From contig DASWIE010000133.1 of the NCBI GenBank assembly GCA_036397815.1, forward strand, positions 1 to 62,968: a stretch of DNA of 62,968 bases. Direction: 5' to 3'. Below are positions 1 to 7,407 of the stretch, in pieces (the first letter of the stretch is position 1; every line of letters starts with the position of its first letter). Made by a program: the position numbers and the translations under genes. The notes under the pieces were generated by a model. The model was not told where the DNA came from. It was given only the letters and a program-made list of their open reading frames with translations, and searched no databases. The stretch comes from DASQFY01 sp036397815. Lineage in GTDB: Bacteria > Chloroflexota > Limnocylindria > QHBO01.

Positions 1-1
1 C

Positions 2-103
2 TGGGTAGATTCCGTGAAGTTCACCGCACGGGAATCGGGGGCAACCGTCGCAGAGGCCGCCGAGAAGGTGATGGCCCAGATCAATGAGATCCGGGGCGCC
101 TAA
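2..103 (+). CDS. C-terminal end of an unknown protein
   Basis: The second forward frame is open from the window edge to a TAA at 101-103 and gives 33 residues, ending in an Ala/Glu-rich probable helix (GATVAEAAEKVMAQINEI). The start and nearly all of the gene lie outside the window. Third positions are GC-rich as in the neighbouring genes, so this is probably a true gene end. I do not recognise the family; a C-terminal helix of this kind fits many cytosolic or substrate-binding proteins, so no function is given. Confidence 0.5.
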   Translation, partial: WVDSVKFTARESGATVAEAAEKVMAQINEIRGA

Positions 104-157
104 CGGTGCCTCGGCACGAATTCAGCGTAAGCCGGCGGGGCGTACGGTCCGAACGTT

Positions 158-229
158 CGTGCTCGTAGCGCAATGGTTACGCACGGGGGCTCCGGAGGCC
201 GACGCTCTATCCACTGAGCTACCGGCGCC
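158..229. other. two tRNA-Arg-like 5' halves joined head to head
   Basis: Read on the minus strand from 229, the sequence looks like the 5' half of a tRNA-Arg: acceptor GGCGCCG, D-arm GGTAGCTCAGTGGATAGAGC, then an anticodon loop CTCCGGA (anticodon CCG). No T-arm or 3' acceptor strand follows. Read on the plus strand from about 160 there is a second, different 5' half (GCTCGTAGCGCAATGGTTACGC) that reaches the same self-complementary CTCCGGAG at 190-197. The two halves therefore meet at the anticodon palindrome. Neither can fold into a complete tRNA. It may be a recombination scar or an assembly misjoin. Confidence 0.5.
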
Positions 230-277
230 AGGCGTCAGGGGCCACCGAGTCTAGCAGAGGCCCCGGGCGGCCCTCGA

Positions 278-931
278 TCAGCGAGCGGCGCCGCGCAGAC
301 TCTCGGTCAGCTCGTCGTCCAGCGGGTGGTAGAGCGCGCACTGCATCGCGTGATCGCCGCCGTTCCAGCCGTCCTCGGTCGGAGCGAACTGGAAGATGTC
401 GTACTGCGACTCTTCATATGAGAGGCCGACGTATGACGCGAACGCGGGTAGGCAGTTTGCCAGCGTGTAGTCCGTCATGGCCGTCTCGGTGGGAAAGGTT
501 CCATCGGGCATGTCACCGACGAACATCATCTCGAACTGGTGCGGCTCGGTGCACACCTTGGCGTTGACCTCGTCGACCTCGGCCGCCTCGCGATCCTGGA
601 GGTCGAAGCAGTCCCCCTGCCGGAGCTCGGTGATCGCCATGTTGCCGCTGCGCGTGATCGCGCCGCTGTCGTCGCGGCCGGCCGAGAACCAGTAGCCGAC
701 GAGTGCAATGACGATTACGACAGGGATCCACGCGAATCGACGCAGCAGGCCCCCGAGCACGCTCGGCCGCTGCGTGGGCTGAGCCGCGGGGAAGCCGAAC
801 GGTGCTCCCGGGTCGGCTGCACCCGGCTCGGGCGCAGCGGGAGTCGTGCCCCGGGCCAGGCCGCATTTCGCGCAGCTGACCAGTGCGGCATCGTTCGACT
901 CGTAGCAGCGGAGGCAGACCCAGCGTCCCAT
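278..931 (-). CDS. zinc-ribbon, single-pass membrane protein with septum-formation-like domain
   Basis: A 217-residue product. The N-terminus has two CxxC pairs (WVCLRCYESN and SCAKCG), a RanBP2/zinc-ribbon-like knuckle. A Pro/Ala linker and one membrane helix near residues 65-85 (WIPVVIVIALVGYWF) follow. The outer domain (GDCFDL, VCTEPHQFEMMF, CLPAFASYVG, CALYHP) matches the layout of the actinobacterial 'septum formation' family, with paired cysteines. I chose the ATG at 931 because the zinc motif starts at once; 18 more residues are open upstream. Its partner and exact role are unknown. Confidence 0.7.
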   Translation of the reverse strand: MGRWVCLRCYESNDAALVSCAKCGLARGTTPAAPEPGAADPGAPFGFPAAQPTQRPSVLGGLLRRFAWIPVVIVIALVGYWFSAGRDDSGAITRSGNMAITELRQGDCFDLQDREAAEVDEVNAKVCTEPHQFEMMFVGDMPDGTFPTETAMTDYTLANCLPAFASYVGLSYEESQYDIFQFAPTEDGWNGGDHAMQCALYHPLDDELTESLRGAAR

Positions 932-1012
932 TTCGCCGCGCACCTTCGCACACGGGGCGGGCCGTCCGCAATGGGACCCCGTCATGGGACCAAGGGCCTA
1001 CGACGGAAAGGA

Positions 1013-1038
1013 GAAGGCCCCTCCGAAGAGGGGCCTTC
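1013..1038. terminator. stem-loop, likely bidirectional terminator
   Basis: A perfect 11-bp stem (GAAGGCCCCTC with GAGGGGCCTTC) closes a CGAA tetraloop. It lies outside coding sequence, upstream of the leftward zinc-ribbon gene. There is no long T run on either side, so it may be a structure-only terminator or an insulator. Confidence 0.55.
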
Positions 1039-1240
1039 CGTTGCTGCCGGATTCGCTAACCGCAAGGGCATCTTTCACGCGCGGTTTCCCGCACTACCCT
1101 TACCCAAACCTACCCATGGCCTTGCGATCAGTGGTGAATCGCTGTACGAACAGCGAACAAAGGATAGACCACCTGTTCGGTGTGGGTCAACGGTTGGGAA
1201 CTAAGATTCCTTTACATTTCAGAGCGGTCGAAGGTCCATT
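1039..1240. other. 202-bp intergenic region, no gene seen
   Basis: This stretch has more A and T than its surroundings and no convincing reading frame. It holds a short palindrome at 1140-1155 (CGCTGT, ACGA, ACAGCG) that could bind a protein. It separates the zinc-ribbon gene from the end of the cyclophilin operon. Confidence 0.4.
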
Positions 1241-1915
1241 TCAGCCCGCTGTGGGGCTCGGGGCAGGCTCCGCCTGGACCGTGATCGTCTCGATGATCAC
1301 CGGGTCGAGCGGCACTCCCCGAGCGCCGTTGGTGGGCACCTGCCCGATGGCGTCGACCACATCGGTTCCGGCGATCACCAGGCCGAAGATGGTGTACGAG
1401 CGCGGCAGCTGGGCGTCGAGATCGGCCAGGTCGATGAAGAACTGGCTGCCGTTCGTGTCGGTGCCTCCGGCGTTGGCCATGGCCAGCGCATAGCGGTCGT
1501 AGTTCAGCCCATCGGCGGGCGTCTCGATCGTGAACCGATAGCCCGGCCCTCCGCTCCCCAGCCCGTCAAAGTCTCCCCGATTCGTCTTTGTCTGCGGGTC
1601 CCCGGCCTGGATCACGAAGTCGGCGATGACCCGATGGAAGCTGATCTCGTCGTAGAAGCCGCAGCGGGCGAGTGCAACGAAGTTGGCGGTGGCGATGGGC
1701 GCCGCCTCGCCGTAGAGCTCGATCGTGAACTCGCCCCCGTTGGTCACGATCACGGCCTGGTCCGCGCCGGCCAGGATGGACGTCGCCTCGTCGGCCGTCG
1801 GGGCGGCGGTGGGGCAGCTCGGCCGAGGCGTCGGCGTGGCCCCCGCGCAGGCAGCCAGCCCCGCGGCCATGGCGAGCGCGCCGGCGGCGGCGCGCATCGG
1901 TCTGGTGGGCATCAT
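1241..1915 (-). CDS. cyclophilin-type peptidyl-prolyl isomerase, lipoprotein
   Basis: A 224-residue secreted cyclophilin. A signal sequence ends in a lipobox (GLAAC, about residues 20-24), followed by a Pro/Thr linker. The cyclophilin fold spans about residues 50-210, with FHRVIADFVIQAGDP (catalytic Arg region), NGSQFFI and a late FG element. It should catalyse prolyl cis-trans isomerisation outside the membrane. The ATG at 1915 sits in an ATGATGA overlap with the stop of the DUF885 gene, so the two are translationally coupled. The open frame runs much further upstream but only as a shadow of DUF885. Confidence 0.85.
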   Translation of the reverse strand: MMPTRPMRAAAGALAMAAGLAACAGATPTPRPSCPTAAPTADEATSILAGADQAVIVTNGGEFTIELYGEAAPIATANFVALARCGFYDEISFHRVIADFVIQAGDPQTKTNRGDFDGLGSGGPGYRFTIETPADGLNYDRYALAMANAGGTDTNGSQFFIDLADLDAQLPRSYTIFGLVIAGTDVVDAIGQVPTNGARGVPLDPVIIETITVQAEPAPSPTAG

Positions 1916-3579
1916 CGGTCCAGGACCCCAAGCTTGGCTTCGAACAGGCGACGAGCATACGAGACCGGCATGGTGCCGCCGTAGATCAGCGTGTCGTGGA
2001 AGAACCTGAGGTTGAAGGCGGGCCCCATGCGCCCCTCCACCTGCCGCTTGAGCCGGTCGATCATGTGGCGCCCGTACAGGTAGCTGAGCTGGTAGGTGGG
2101 CGTGCTGGTGTAGCGCTTCACCTCGGCCAGCGCGGCGGAGCGGACAAAGCCGGTGTGCTCCACCAGGAAATCGACGGCCTCGTCGAAGCTGACCTGGCGG
2201 CGATGAAGCCGGACGTCCAGGACGATGCGGGCCGCGCGCCAGATGGCATCGGTGTGCTGGATGTACCGATGCGCCGGCGTGTCGTCGAACCCGTGCTCCT
2301 TCATGACCCGCTCCGTGTAGAAGGCCCAGCCTTCGGCGAACTCGGCGGCCGACCCCGCGAGCAGGCGCACCAGGCTCGGGTTGGTGATCGCCGCCGACAG
2401 CTGCAGGTGGTGGCCCGGGTAGGCCTCGTGCACGCTCGTGTTGCTGATCGAGGCGTAGTTGTGCTCCTTCCACATCTCCGGCGAGGCCGGCGGCGTGACG
2501 ACGTAGGTGCCGGTCGGCTCCGGGTCGAAGCGCGCCGGCTCGTAATAGGCCGCGAACGGCGTCAGGTGACGGAGGAAGGAGGGCGTCTCGATGACGCGCA
2601 GCGCGTCCTGCGGCGGGGGCGTGGCGAGATCGCGCTCGACCATGAAGGCGCGCGCGCGATCCATCGCCTCGCGATAGGCCTCCAGCGCCTCAGGGAAGGT
2701 GTCGGGGTGGTCGCCCTTGACCAGCTCACCGGCCTCGCGCGGGTCAAGGGTCGGGTCGATCTCGGCGCAGACCGCGTCGCGGGCCGCGTGCTCCTCGACC
2801 AGGATCCCCTCGCCGACGGCCAGGATCTCGTCGCCGGTCGCCTCCAGGGCCCGCAGGCTGACGAGGTGCTCGAAGTCCTCCGGACCGGCGCGCCAGTCTC
2901 CGTCCGCGCGCGGCAGCACGGCGTCGCGCAGCCAGGCCGCGTGGGCGTCCAGCGCCTCGCGCGTCGCGGAGACTGCCGACTGCAGCCGGTCGAGCAGGGA
3001 TGGATCGGCGCGCTCCGAGCGCGCGGCGGCCTGGATCGAGTCCAGGAAGGCTGGCAGCGCCTCGGTGCTCTCGATGTCGATCTTCGTCCAGAGGCGCACC
3101 GGCCGGTCGACGCGCGTGCGTGACTCGGCCAGGTAGCGCGGCGCTGCCTCCAATCGCGCGGTCAGCGCCTCCAGCCGCTCGGCCAGCGGGGCATAGTCGC
3201 GGGTGAAGATCGGAAAGAGCGCATCCCCGACGTGCTGCGCCGCATTCGACGCCGCCCGCCAGCCCTGCCGCTCCTCGAGCTCGTGCAGGTAGAGGCGCGC
3301 CTCGTGGACGAGCAGGTCCCGATCGAGCGCCCGATCGGCGGACAGCTCGTCCGATCCAAAACGCTCCATCTCGTCGATCGCGGCGTGGTGGAACGCGGTC
3401 TCGGCCTCGACCTGCTCGCGAGTCCCAGCCGACAGGCGATGGTCGTGTTCGTGAATGCCGTGATAGGTGCCGAGCTCGGGCTGAAGGTCGAGGCGCTCGC
3501 GGAACCACCGCTCGACGGTCCGGTCGAACCGGGCATCGGCGTCCGACCGGTCAGCGGCCCCGGGGGTGGCGTGGATCAA
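1912..3579 (-). CDS. DUF885 family metallopeptidase-like protein
   Basis: A 555-residue protein with the DUF885 signature HEAYPGHHLQ (about residues 379-388), followed 30 residues on by EGWAFYTE. These are the expected metal ligands and glutamate of this M32-like, mostly helical family. No signal peptide is visible, so it is probably a cytoplasmic peptidase; its substrate is unknown. It begins 4 bases after the stop of the alpha/beta hydrolase and overlaps the cyclophilin gene, which makes a three-gene leftward operon. Confidence 0.85.
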   Translation of the reverse strand: MIHATPGAADRSDADARFDRTVERWFRERLDLQPELGTYHGIHEHDHRLSAGTREQVEAETAFHHAAIDEMERFGSDELSADRALDRDLLVHEARLYLHELEERQGWRAASNAAQHVGDALFPIFTRDYAPLAERLEALTARLEAAPRYLAESRTRVDRPVRLWTKIDIESTEALPAFLDSIQAAARSERADPSLLDRLQSAVSATREALDAHAAWLRDAVLPRADGDWRAGPEDFEHLVSLRALEATGDEILAVGEGILVEEHAARDAVCAEIDPTLDPREAGELVKGDHPDTFPEALEAYREAMDRARAFMVERDLATPPPQDALRVIETPSFLRHLTPFAAYYEPARFDPEPTGTYVVTPPASPEMWKEHNYASISNTSVHEAYPGHHLQLSAAITNPSLVRLLAGSAAEFAEGWAFYTERVMKEHGFDDTPAHRYIQHTDAIWRAARIVLDVRLHRRQVSFDEAVDFLVEHTGFVRSAALAEVKRYTSTPTYQLSYLYGRHMIDRLKRQVEGRMGPAFNLRFFHDTLIYGGTMPVSYARRLFEAKLGVLDR

Positions 3580-3583
3580 CGCT

Positions 3584-4639
3584 CTACGATGCCGTGCCGA
3601 AGCTCTGGCGCAGGAAGCCCAGCACCCAGTCGCGGTACTCGGCCGCGCAGGTGCCGATTGCGCCTCCGTGACCGGCCTCTGCGCAGACCTGGAGCTCCGC
3701 GTCCGCTCCCCCCGCCTCGGCGGCAGTCAGCAGCTCTTCCGCATCCGAGTGCCCGATGGCATCGTCGCGGCCGCCGGCGATGATCAGGACCGGCCGGTCC
3801 TCGTAGCGCTCGATGGCTTGCACCGGGTCCACCGCGCTCATGTCCTGGCCGGTGCGAATCAGGCCGCCGAGCAGGATCGACCAGGCGCCCGGCATGGGCA
3901 GTGGGTAGCCGGCCCGCTCGAGGCGGGCCTGCAGCGCGTTCGCCAGGGTGGCGTGGGTCGAGTCGAGGATCAGCGCGTCGATCCGCTCGTCCTCGGCCGC
4001 CTCATTGACCGCGGCCGCGCCGCCCATCGATACACCCAGCACCGCAATGCGGGACGGTCCCTTGGCGGTCGCGAGCCAGTCGATCACGGCGCGCAGGTCG
4101 TCCTGCTCCAGCACGCCGACGGTGATCAACCCGCCGCCGCGGCTCTGGCCGTGGTTGTGGAAGTCGAAGAGCACGAGGTTGTAGTCGGAATGCAGCGCGT
4201 CGGCGAAGGCGAGCATGTCGCTCTTGTTGCTGCCGTGACCGTGGGCGAGCACAACCGTCGCGCCTGTTGGCCCGATGGACCGTGCAGCGGGCACGTACCA
4301 CGCCGCGATGCGCGCGCCGCCCGCCGTCGTCAGGTCGATGCCCGCCGCCGGTCCCTGCTCGGGGCAGTTCTCCGGGTCCGGCACCTGCACCAATCCCTCG
4401 TCTGCGGTCCCGTCGTAGTTGATCGCCTCGTACTCCCAGCCGAAGGCGCTCTCCGGGGTGCGACAGTCGGCGGACGGCGAGCGCGGCTCGACCAGCTGGC
4501 CGGACCCGTCGAACCCGACGTAGGCGAGGTAGGCGACCAGCGCCACCAGCACGGCAGCGAACAGGAAGGAGACCCAGCGCAAAATCCTGCTGCGCCGGGC
4601 TCCACGGGGATCGAATTCGTCGGGCAGCTCGTACGGCAC
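3584..4639 (-). CDS. membrane-anchored alpha/beta hydrolase
   Basis: About 351 residues from a GTG start. One membrane helix near residues 20-42 (WVSFLFAAVLVALVAYLAYV) leaves the hydrolase domain outside. The nucleophile elbow is GVSMGG, with HGHGS as the oxyanion region, a late GGRDD for the acid and EAGHGG for the histidine. I chose the GTG at 4639 because a TATACT hexamer ends 7 bases upstream, which suits a leaderless message; 28 more residues are open upstream. The substrate is unknown. First gene of the leftward hydrolase/DUF885/cyclophilin run. Confidence 0.8.
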   Translation of the reverse strand: MPYELPDEFDPRGARRSRILRWVSFLFAAVLVALVAYLAYVGFDGSGQLVEPRSPSADCRTPESAFGWEYEAINYDGTADEGLVQVPDPENCPEQGPAAGIDLTTAGGARIAAWYVPAARSIGPTGATVVLAHGHGSNKSDMLAFADALHSDYNLVLFDFHNHGQSRGGGLITVGVLEQDDLRAVIDWLATAKGPSRIAVLGVSMGGAAAVNEAAEDERIDALILDSTHATLANALQARLERAGYPLPMPGAWSILLGGLIRTGQDMSAVDPVQAIERYEDRPVLIIAGGRDDAIGHSDAEELLTAAEAGGADAELQVCAEAGHGGAIGTCAAEYRDWVLGFLRQSFGTAS

Positions 4640-4646
4640 GGCCCCG

Positions 4647-4652
4647 AGTATA
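4647..4652 (-). promoter_or_regulatory. -10 element of leaderless hydrolase gene
   Basis: TATACT on the minus strand with a 7-base gap to the GTG at 4639. The implied transcription start falls at or beside the start codon. Confidence 0.55.
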
Positions 4653-4678
4653 CGGTCGCGTCTGGCGCAGGGGTCCCG

Positions 4679-4684
4679 TACAAT
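4679..4684 (+). promoter_or_regulatory. -10 element TACAAT for the rightward membrane genes
   Basis: TACAAT on the plus strand, back to back with the leftward promoter at 4647. The first good start codon with a purine-rich site is at 4741, giving a leader of about 50 bases. Confidence 0.45.
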
Positions 4685-4740
4685 CGGTGCCCTCTGCGAC
4701 GCGCCCGAGCAGGCGCGTCGCATCGCGTCTGAGGCACTGG

Positions 4741-5220
4741 ATGGTCAACAGGAAGGTCAACAGACCCACCGCGTCCCCGCGACACCGATCGCATTCGCTT
4801 GCCCCCGAGCACGTCGGCGAGGCCGGCAGCGCGGCCGTGCTGGCGATGGCCGTGCTGGGCCTGGCGATCTTCATCGCCGCGGTCGCGATCATCGCCTCCG
4901 GCCTGACGATCGCGGGCCGATATGGCGAATCTCCGCCACCGAACGTGGGACAGCTCGGCTACGGGCAGGTGCTCGGCGGCGCGGGGATGGTGGTGCTCGG
5001 GGTGGCGCTGGTCGCCAGTGCGCTCGCCGTCCTGGCCGATGTCCGTGGTGGCCGGCGCGTGGCCGCGGCGGTCGCGGGGCTCACCGCCGTCCTGTCCGCC
5101 GCTGGTGTCTTCCTGGTCATGAGCCAGCCCGTCACCGACACGATCCTCGCCTCCGCTCTGGCCGTCCTGACGCTCGTCTTCGGCGTCTCCGCGATCGTCC
5201 TCGGCCGCCCGCGCCGGTAG
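4741..5220 (+). CDS. four-helix membrane protein of unknown function
   Basis: A 159-residue protein with a basic N-terminus (VNRKVNRPTASPRHRSH) and four hydrophobic stretches near residues 30-55, 75-95, 100-120 and 130-152. No known motif is seen. The ATG at 4741 follows a GAGG seven bases upstream; an upstream GTG at 4687 is also in frame but lies only three bases after the -10 hexamer. The next gene has the same size and helix plan, so the two may form a pair. Confidence 0.6.
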   Translation: MVNRKVNRPTASPRHRSHSLAPEHVGEAGSAAVLAMAVLGLAIFIAAVAIIASGLTIAGRYGESPPPNVGQLGYGQVLGGAGMVVLGVALVASALAVLADVRGGRRVAAAVAGLTAVLSAAGVFLVMSQPVTDTILASALAVLTLVFGVSAIVLGRPRR

Positions 5221-5235
5221 GGTCGCCGGCAGCTC

Positions 5236-5691
5236 ATGGCCAGCCCGGTACACCGCCCCGCCGCGCTGCTGGCAGCGGCCGGCATGCTCCTGCTGCTGAT
5301 CTGCGCCGCCGGCGTGGCGGCGGGGCTCCTCTTCGCGGAGCGGCTGTTCGCCCTCCTGCCACCGGTCACCATCGACGCCGCGGCGGTGGGCGGCGCCGCC
5401 GTCGCGCTGGGCATCGCGATCGGGCTGCTCGGGGTGATCCACCTGGCGTTGGCGTTCGCCCTGCGACGGGGGGCGCCAGCGGCCGCCGTTCCCGCGATCG
5501 TCCTCTGCTTGGCCATGGCGGTGCTCTCGCTGGCCTGGGCCGTGGCGGCGCTGGTGAGCGCCGCATCGGGCAGCGCCCCCCCGCTCGCCATGCTGGCGGC
5601 CGGCATCGGTCTGACCCTGGTGGCCCTTGCCTATACCTGGGCCGGCGGCGTCCTCATCGGCCTTCGAGGGAGGTCAGAGGCGGGGGACTGA
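5236..5691 (+). CDS. four-helix membrane protein of unknown function
   Basis: 151 residues made almost wholly of four hydrophobic helices (about 10-35, 50-75, 80-105 and 118-145) with Ala/Gly/Leu-rich composition. It starts 15 bases after the previous gene and is likely co-transcribed with it. No catalytic residues or conserved motif are visible; it could be a small channel-like or scaffold protein. Confidence 0.6.
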   Translation: MASPVHRPAALLAAAGMLLLLICAAGVAAGLLFAERLFALLPPVTIDAAAVGGAAVALGIAIGLLGVIHLALAFALRRGAPAAAVPAIVLCLAMAVLSLAWAVAALVSAASGSAPPLAMLAAGIGLTLVALAYTWAGGVLIGLRGRSEAGD

Positions 5692-5709
5692 GGGCCAGTC
5701 GGTCCCTGC

Positions 5710-5715
5710 TATACT
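5710..5715 (+). promoter_or_regulatory. -10 element TATACT of tRNA-Asp
   Basis: TATACT ends 19 bases before the mature 5' end of the tRNA, so the primary transcript should carry a short 5' leader. Confidence 0.5.
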
Positions 5716-5734
5716 CCGCCCCCGTCACCCCCGC

Positions 5735-5811
5735 GGGCCCGTGGTGTAGTGGCCAAACATGCCAGCCTGTCACGCTGGAGATCGCCGGTTCGAATCCGGT
5801 CGGGCCCGCCA
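5735..5811 (+). tRNA. tRNA-Asp (GTC)
   Basis: A full cloverleaf is present: acceptor GGGCCCG pairs with CGGGCCC, the anticodon stem CCAGC/GCTGG encloses CTGTCAC (anticodon GTC), and the T-arm reads GCCGGTTCGAATCCGGT. Discriminator G and an encoded CCA end the gene. Its own TATACT lies just upstream. Confidence 0.93.
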
Positions 5812-5829
5812 CCAAGCCACGCCAAAGGC

Positions 5830-6447
5830 CTAGTGCTCGAGGTCGATCACCAGGCGATCGGGCTCGGAGAGGGTGAAGACCCGCGTGCAGGCATCGCCGC
5901 TGAGGCCGAAGTACCAGGTGCTCTGGGCCTCGAAGTCGCCGCCCTCGACCAAGTCGACGAGCCGCGTCAGGCCGGGATCGAAGTCGGTGGGCCCGTCGTA
6001 GCTGCTCTCGCCGGTATCGGTCTGCTTGGTTCCGCCGCGCATGACCAGCACCAGGAACGACTCGCCCTCGACGTCGATGGGGAATCCAGAGCCGTCCTCG
6101 GTGAACGGCGGCTCGGCCTGATCGACGGTGAACTCGGGGATCCCCGAGTCGAACTCGAAGACCACACGGTCATAGTCGTCGTGGGTGCCGACGCGCACGT
6201 CGACGATGTTGACCGGAGGCGGCTCGGTCGCAGCCTCGACCACGGGAAGCTCGCAGGAGAACGGATCGAGGTCCTCGGATGGCGCCGGGTCGATGCTCGA
6301 CACCGGGCTGCCACCCGGCTCCTCGCTGCCGGACGGGACGTCCGCCGAGGCGGACAAACTCGGCGATGCCGATGGGCTGGTGGCCGCCTCGCAGGCGACG
6401 AGGACCAGCAAGCTGGCCACGAGGACCGGAAGGCTGCGACGGTTCAT
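5830..6447 (-). CDS. AMIN-like domain lipoprotein
   Basis: A 205-residue lipoprotein with a lipobox (LVACEA) at about residues 15-20, a Ser/Pro-rich linker to about residue 60, then a beta-rich domain (NIVDVRVGTHDDYDRVVFEF, LVDLVEGGDFEAQSTWYFGL, FTLSEPDRLVIDL). That pattern matches the AMIN-like domain found in actinobacterial and chloroflexal secreted proteins, thought to bind cell-wall or extracellular material. The ATG at 6447 gives a clean signal peptide; an in-frame ATG five codons upstream does not. It ends facing tRNA-Asp. Confidence 0.7.
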   Translation of the reverse strand: MNRRSLPVLVASLLVLVACEAATSPSASPSLSASADVPSGSEEPGGSPVSSIDPAPSEDLDPFSCELPVVEAATEPPPVNIVDVRVGTHDDYDRVVFEFDSGIPEFTVDQAEPPFTEDGSGFPIDVEGESFLVLVMRGGTKQTDTGESSYDGPTDFDPGLTRLVDLVEGGDFEAQSTWYFGLSGDACTRVFTLSEPDRLVIDLEH

Positions 6448-6530
6448 TGGTGCGGGTTCCAAGCTCGTTACGGATTGTCGGAGCGAAGACGCGCGACTAT
6501 CTCGTGGCGTTTCATTCTCGCCGTGAGGTG

Positions 6531-6660
6531 GTGATCATCGGGTGTTCACATCGGCCAACTTCGGCCCCTTGGATGGCCATGAGGACCACCGGGTGAACCT
6601 GGTGGGCGAGATCGGCCCCGGATCGGGGTCAACTTGGCCGATACGATCACGTGGCGATCC
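6531..6660. repeat. quasi-palindromic intergenic element, copy A
   Basis: Non-coding element bounded by inverted CGGCCAACTT (6552-6561) and AACTTGGCCG (6631-6640). Its right end, 6627-6660, matches 59352-59386 at about 30 of 34 positions (core AACTTGGCCG, then TACGATCA, then GGCGATCC). The inner GGATGGCCA also occurs, reversed, in the second copy. It fills most of the gap between the ABC ATPase stop and the AMIN-like gene. Confidence 0.55.
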
Positions 6661-6702
6661 TAACGGATGCGCACCCGCCTGACGGCTCACGGTAGTCTCA
6701 GG

Positions 6703-7407
6703 CTAGTTTGCTGGCTCCGCGATGCGGCCGTCGCGGAGGTCCACCACCCGATCGGCGAGGTCGATCAGCATCGGGTCATGGGTGGCCACGATCGCCGTTA
6801 GCCCCTCGCGGTGCACCAGCGTTCGCAGCAGGGACATGATCCCGCGCCCGGTCTGTGAGTCGAGCTGGCCGGTTGGCTCGTCGGCCAGCAGCAGCTCGGG
6901 GCGGTTGGCGAGCGCGCGGGCGATCGCCACTCGCTGCTGCTCACCGCCAGACAGCTCGTGGGGCCTATGCTTCGCGCGATCCGCCAGGCCGACCAGCCCC
7001 AACAGCTCGGCGATCCGCCCCGCCCGCATCGCCGGGTCGGCGCGGACCAGGCGCAGCGGGATCTCGACGTTCTCGGCCGCGGACAGGATCGGCAGCAGGC
7101 CGAAGGCCTGGAAGATGAAGCCGATGGTGTGGCGCCGAAACTGGACGAGCTGATCCTCGCTCATGGTCGAGACCGGCAGCCCGTTGACTGTGACGCTGCC
7201 GGTCGTGGGCCGGTCCAGGCCGCCGATCAGGGAGAGGAGCGTCGTCTTGCCGGACCCGGATCGTCCGCGGACGGCCACCAGCATGCCGCGGTGAACCCGC
7301 AGGTTGACGCCGCCCACGGCGTGCACGACGCCCGCCGCCATCGGGAAGTCGCGAGCCAGGTCGCGGGTCTCGACCATCACGCCGTCCTGGATCACGGCAG
7401 CGGTCAT
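6703..7407 (-). CDS. ABC transporter ATPase (MacB/LolD type)
   Basis: A 234-residue ATPase with Walker A GRSGSGKTT (about residues 48-56), signature LSGGEQQR, Walker B LLLADEPTG and an H-loop THD. The sequence type is the one that works with FtsX-like permeases in mechanotransmission or export of lipids, peptides or proteins across the envelope. It overlaps the preceding ATPase gene by ATGA and is the last of four genes. The cargo cannot be told from the sequence. Confidence 0.88.
   Translation of the reverse strand: MTAAVIQDGVMVETRDLARDFPMAAGVVHAVGGVNLRVHRGMLVAVRGRSGSGKTTLLSLIGGLDRPTTGSVTVNGLPVSTMSEDQLVQFRRHTIGFIFQAFGLLPILSAAENVEIPLRLVRADPAMRAGRIAELLGLVGLADRAKHRPHELSGGEQQRVAIARALANRPELLLADEPTGQLDSQTGRGIMSLLRTLVHREGLTAIVATHDPMLIDLADRVVDLRDGRIAEPAN

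Noticed and set aside
1912..2473. 410-residue frame ending in the cyclophilin
   Set aside because: The first 186 residues are a shadow of DUF885; the ATGATGA overlap and signal peptide give the true start at 1915.
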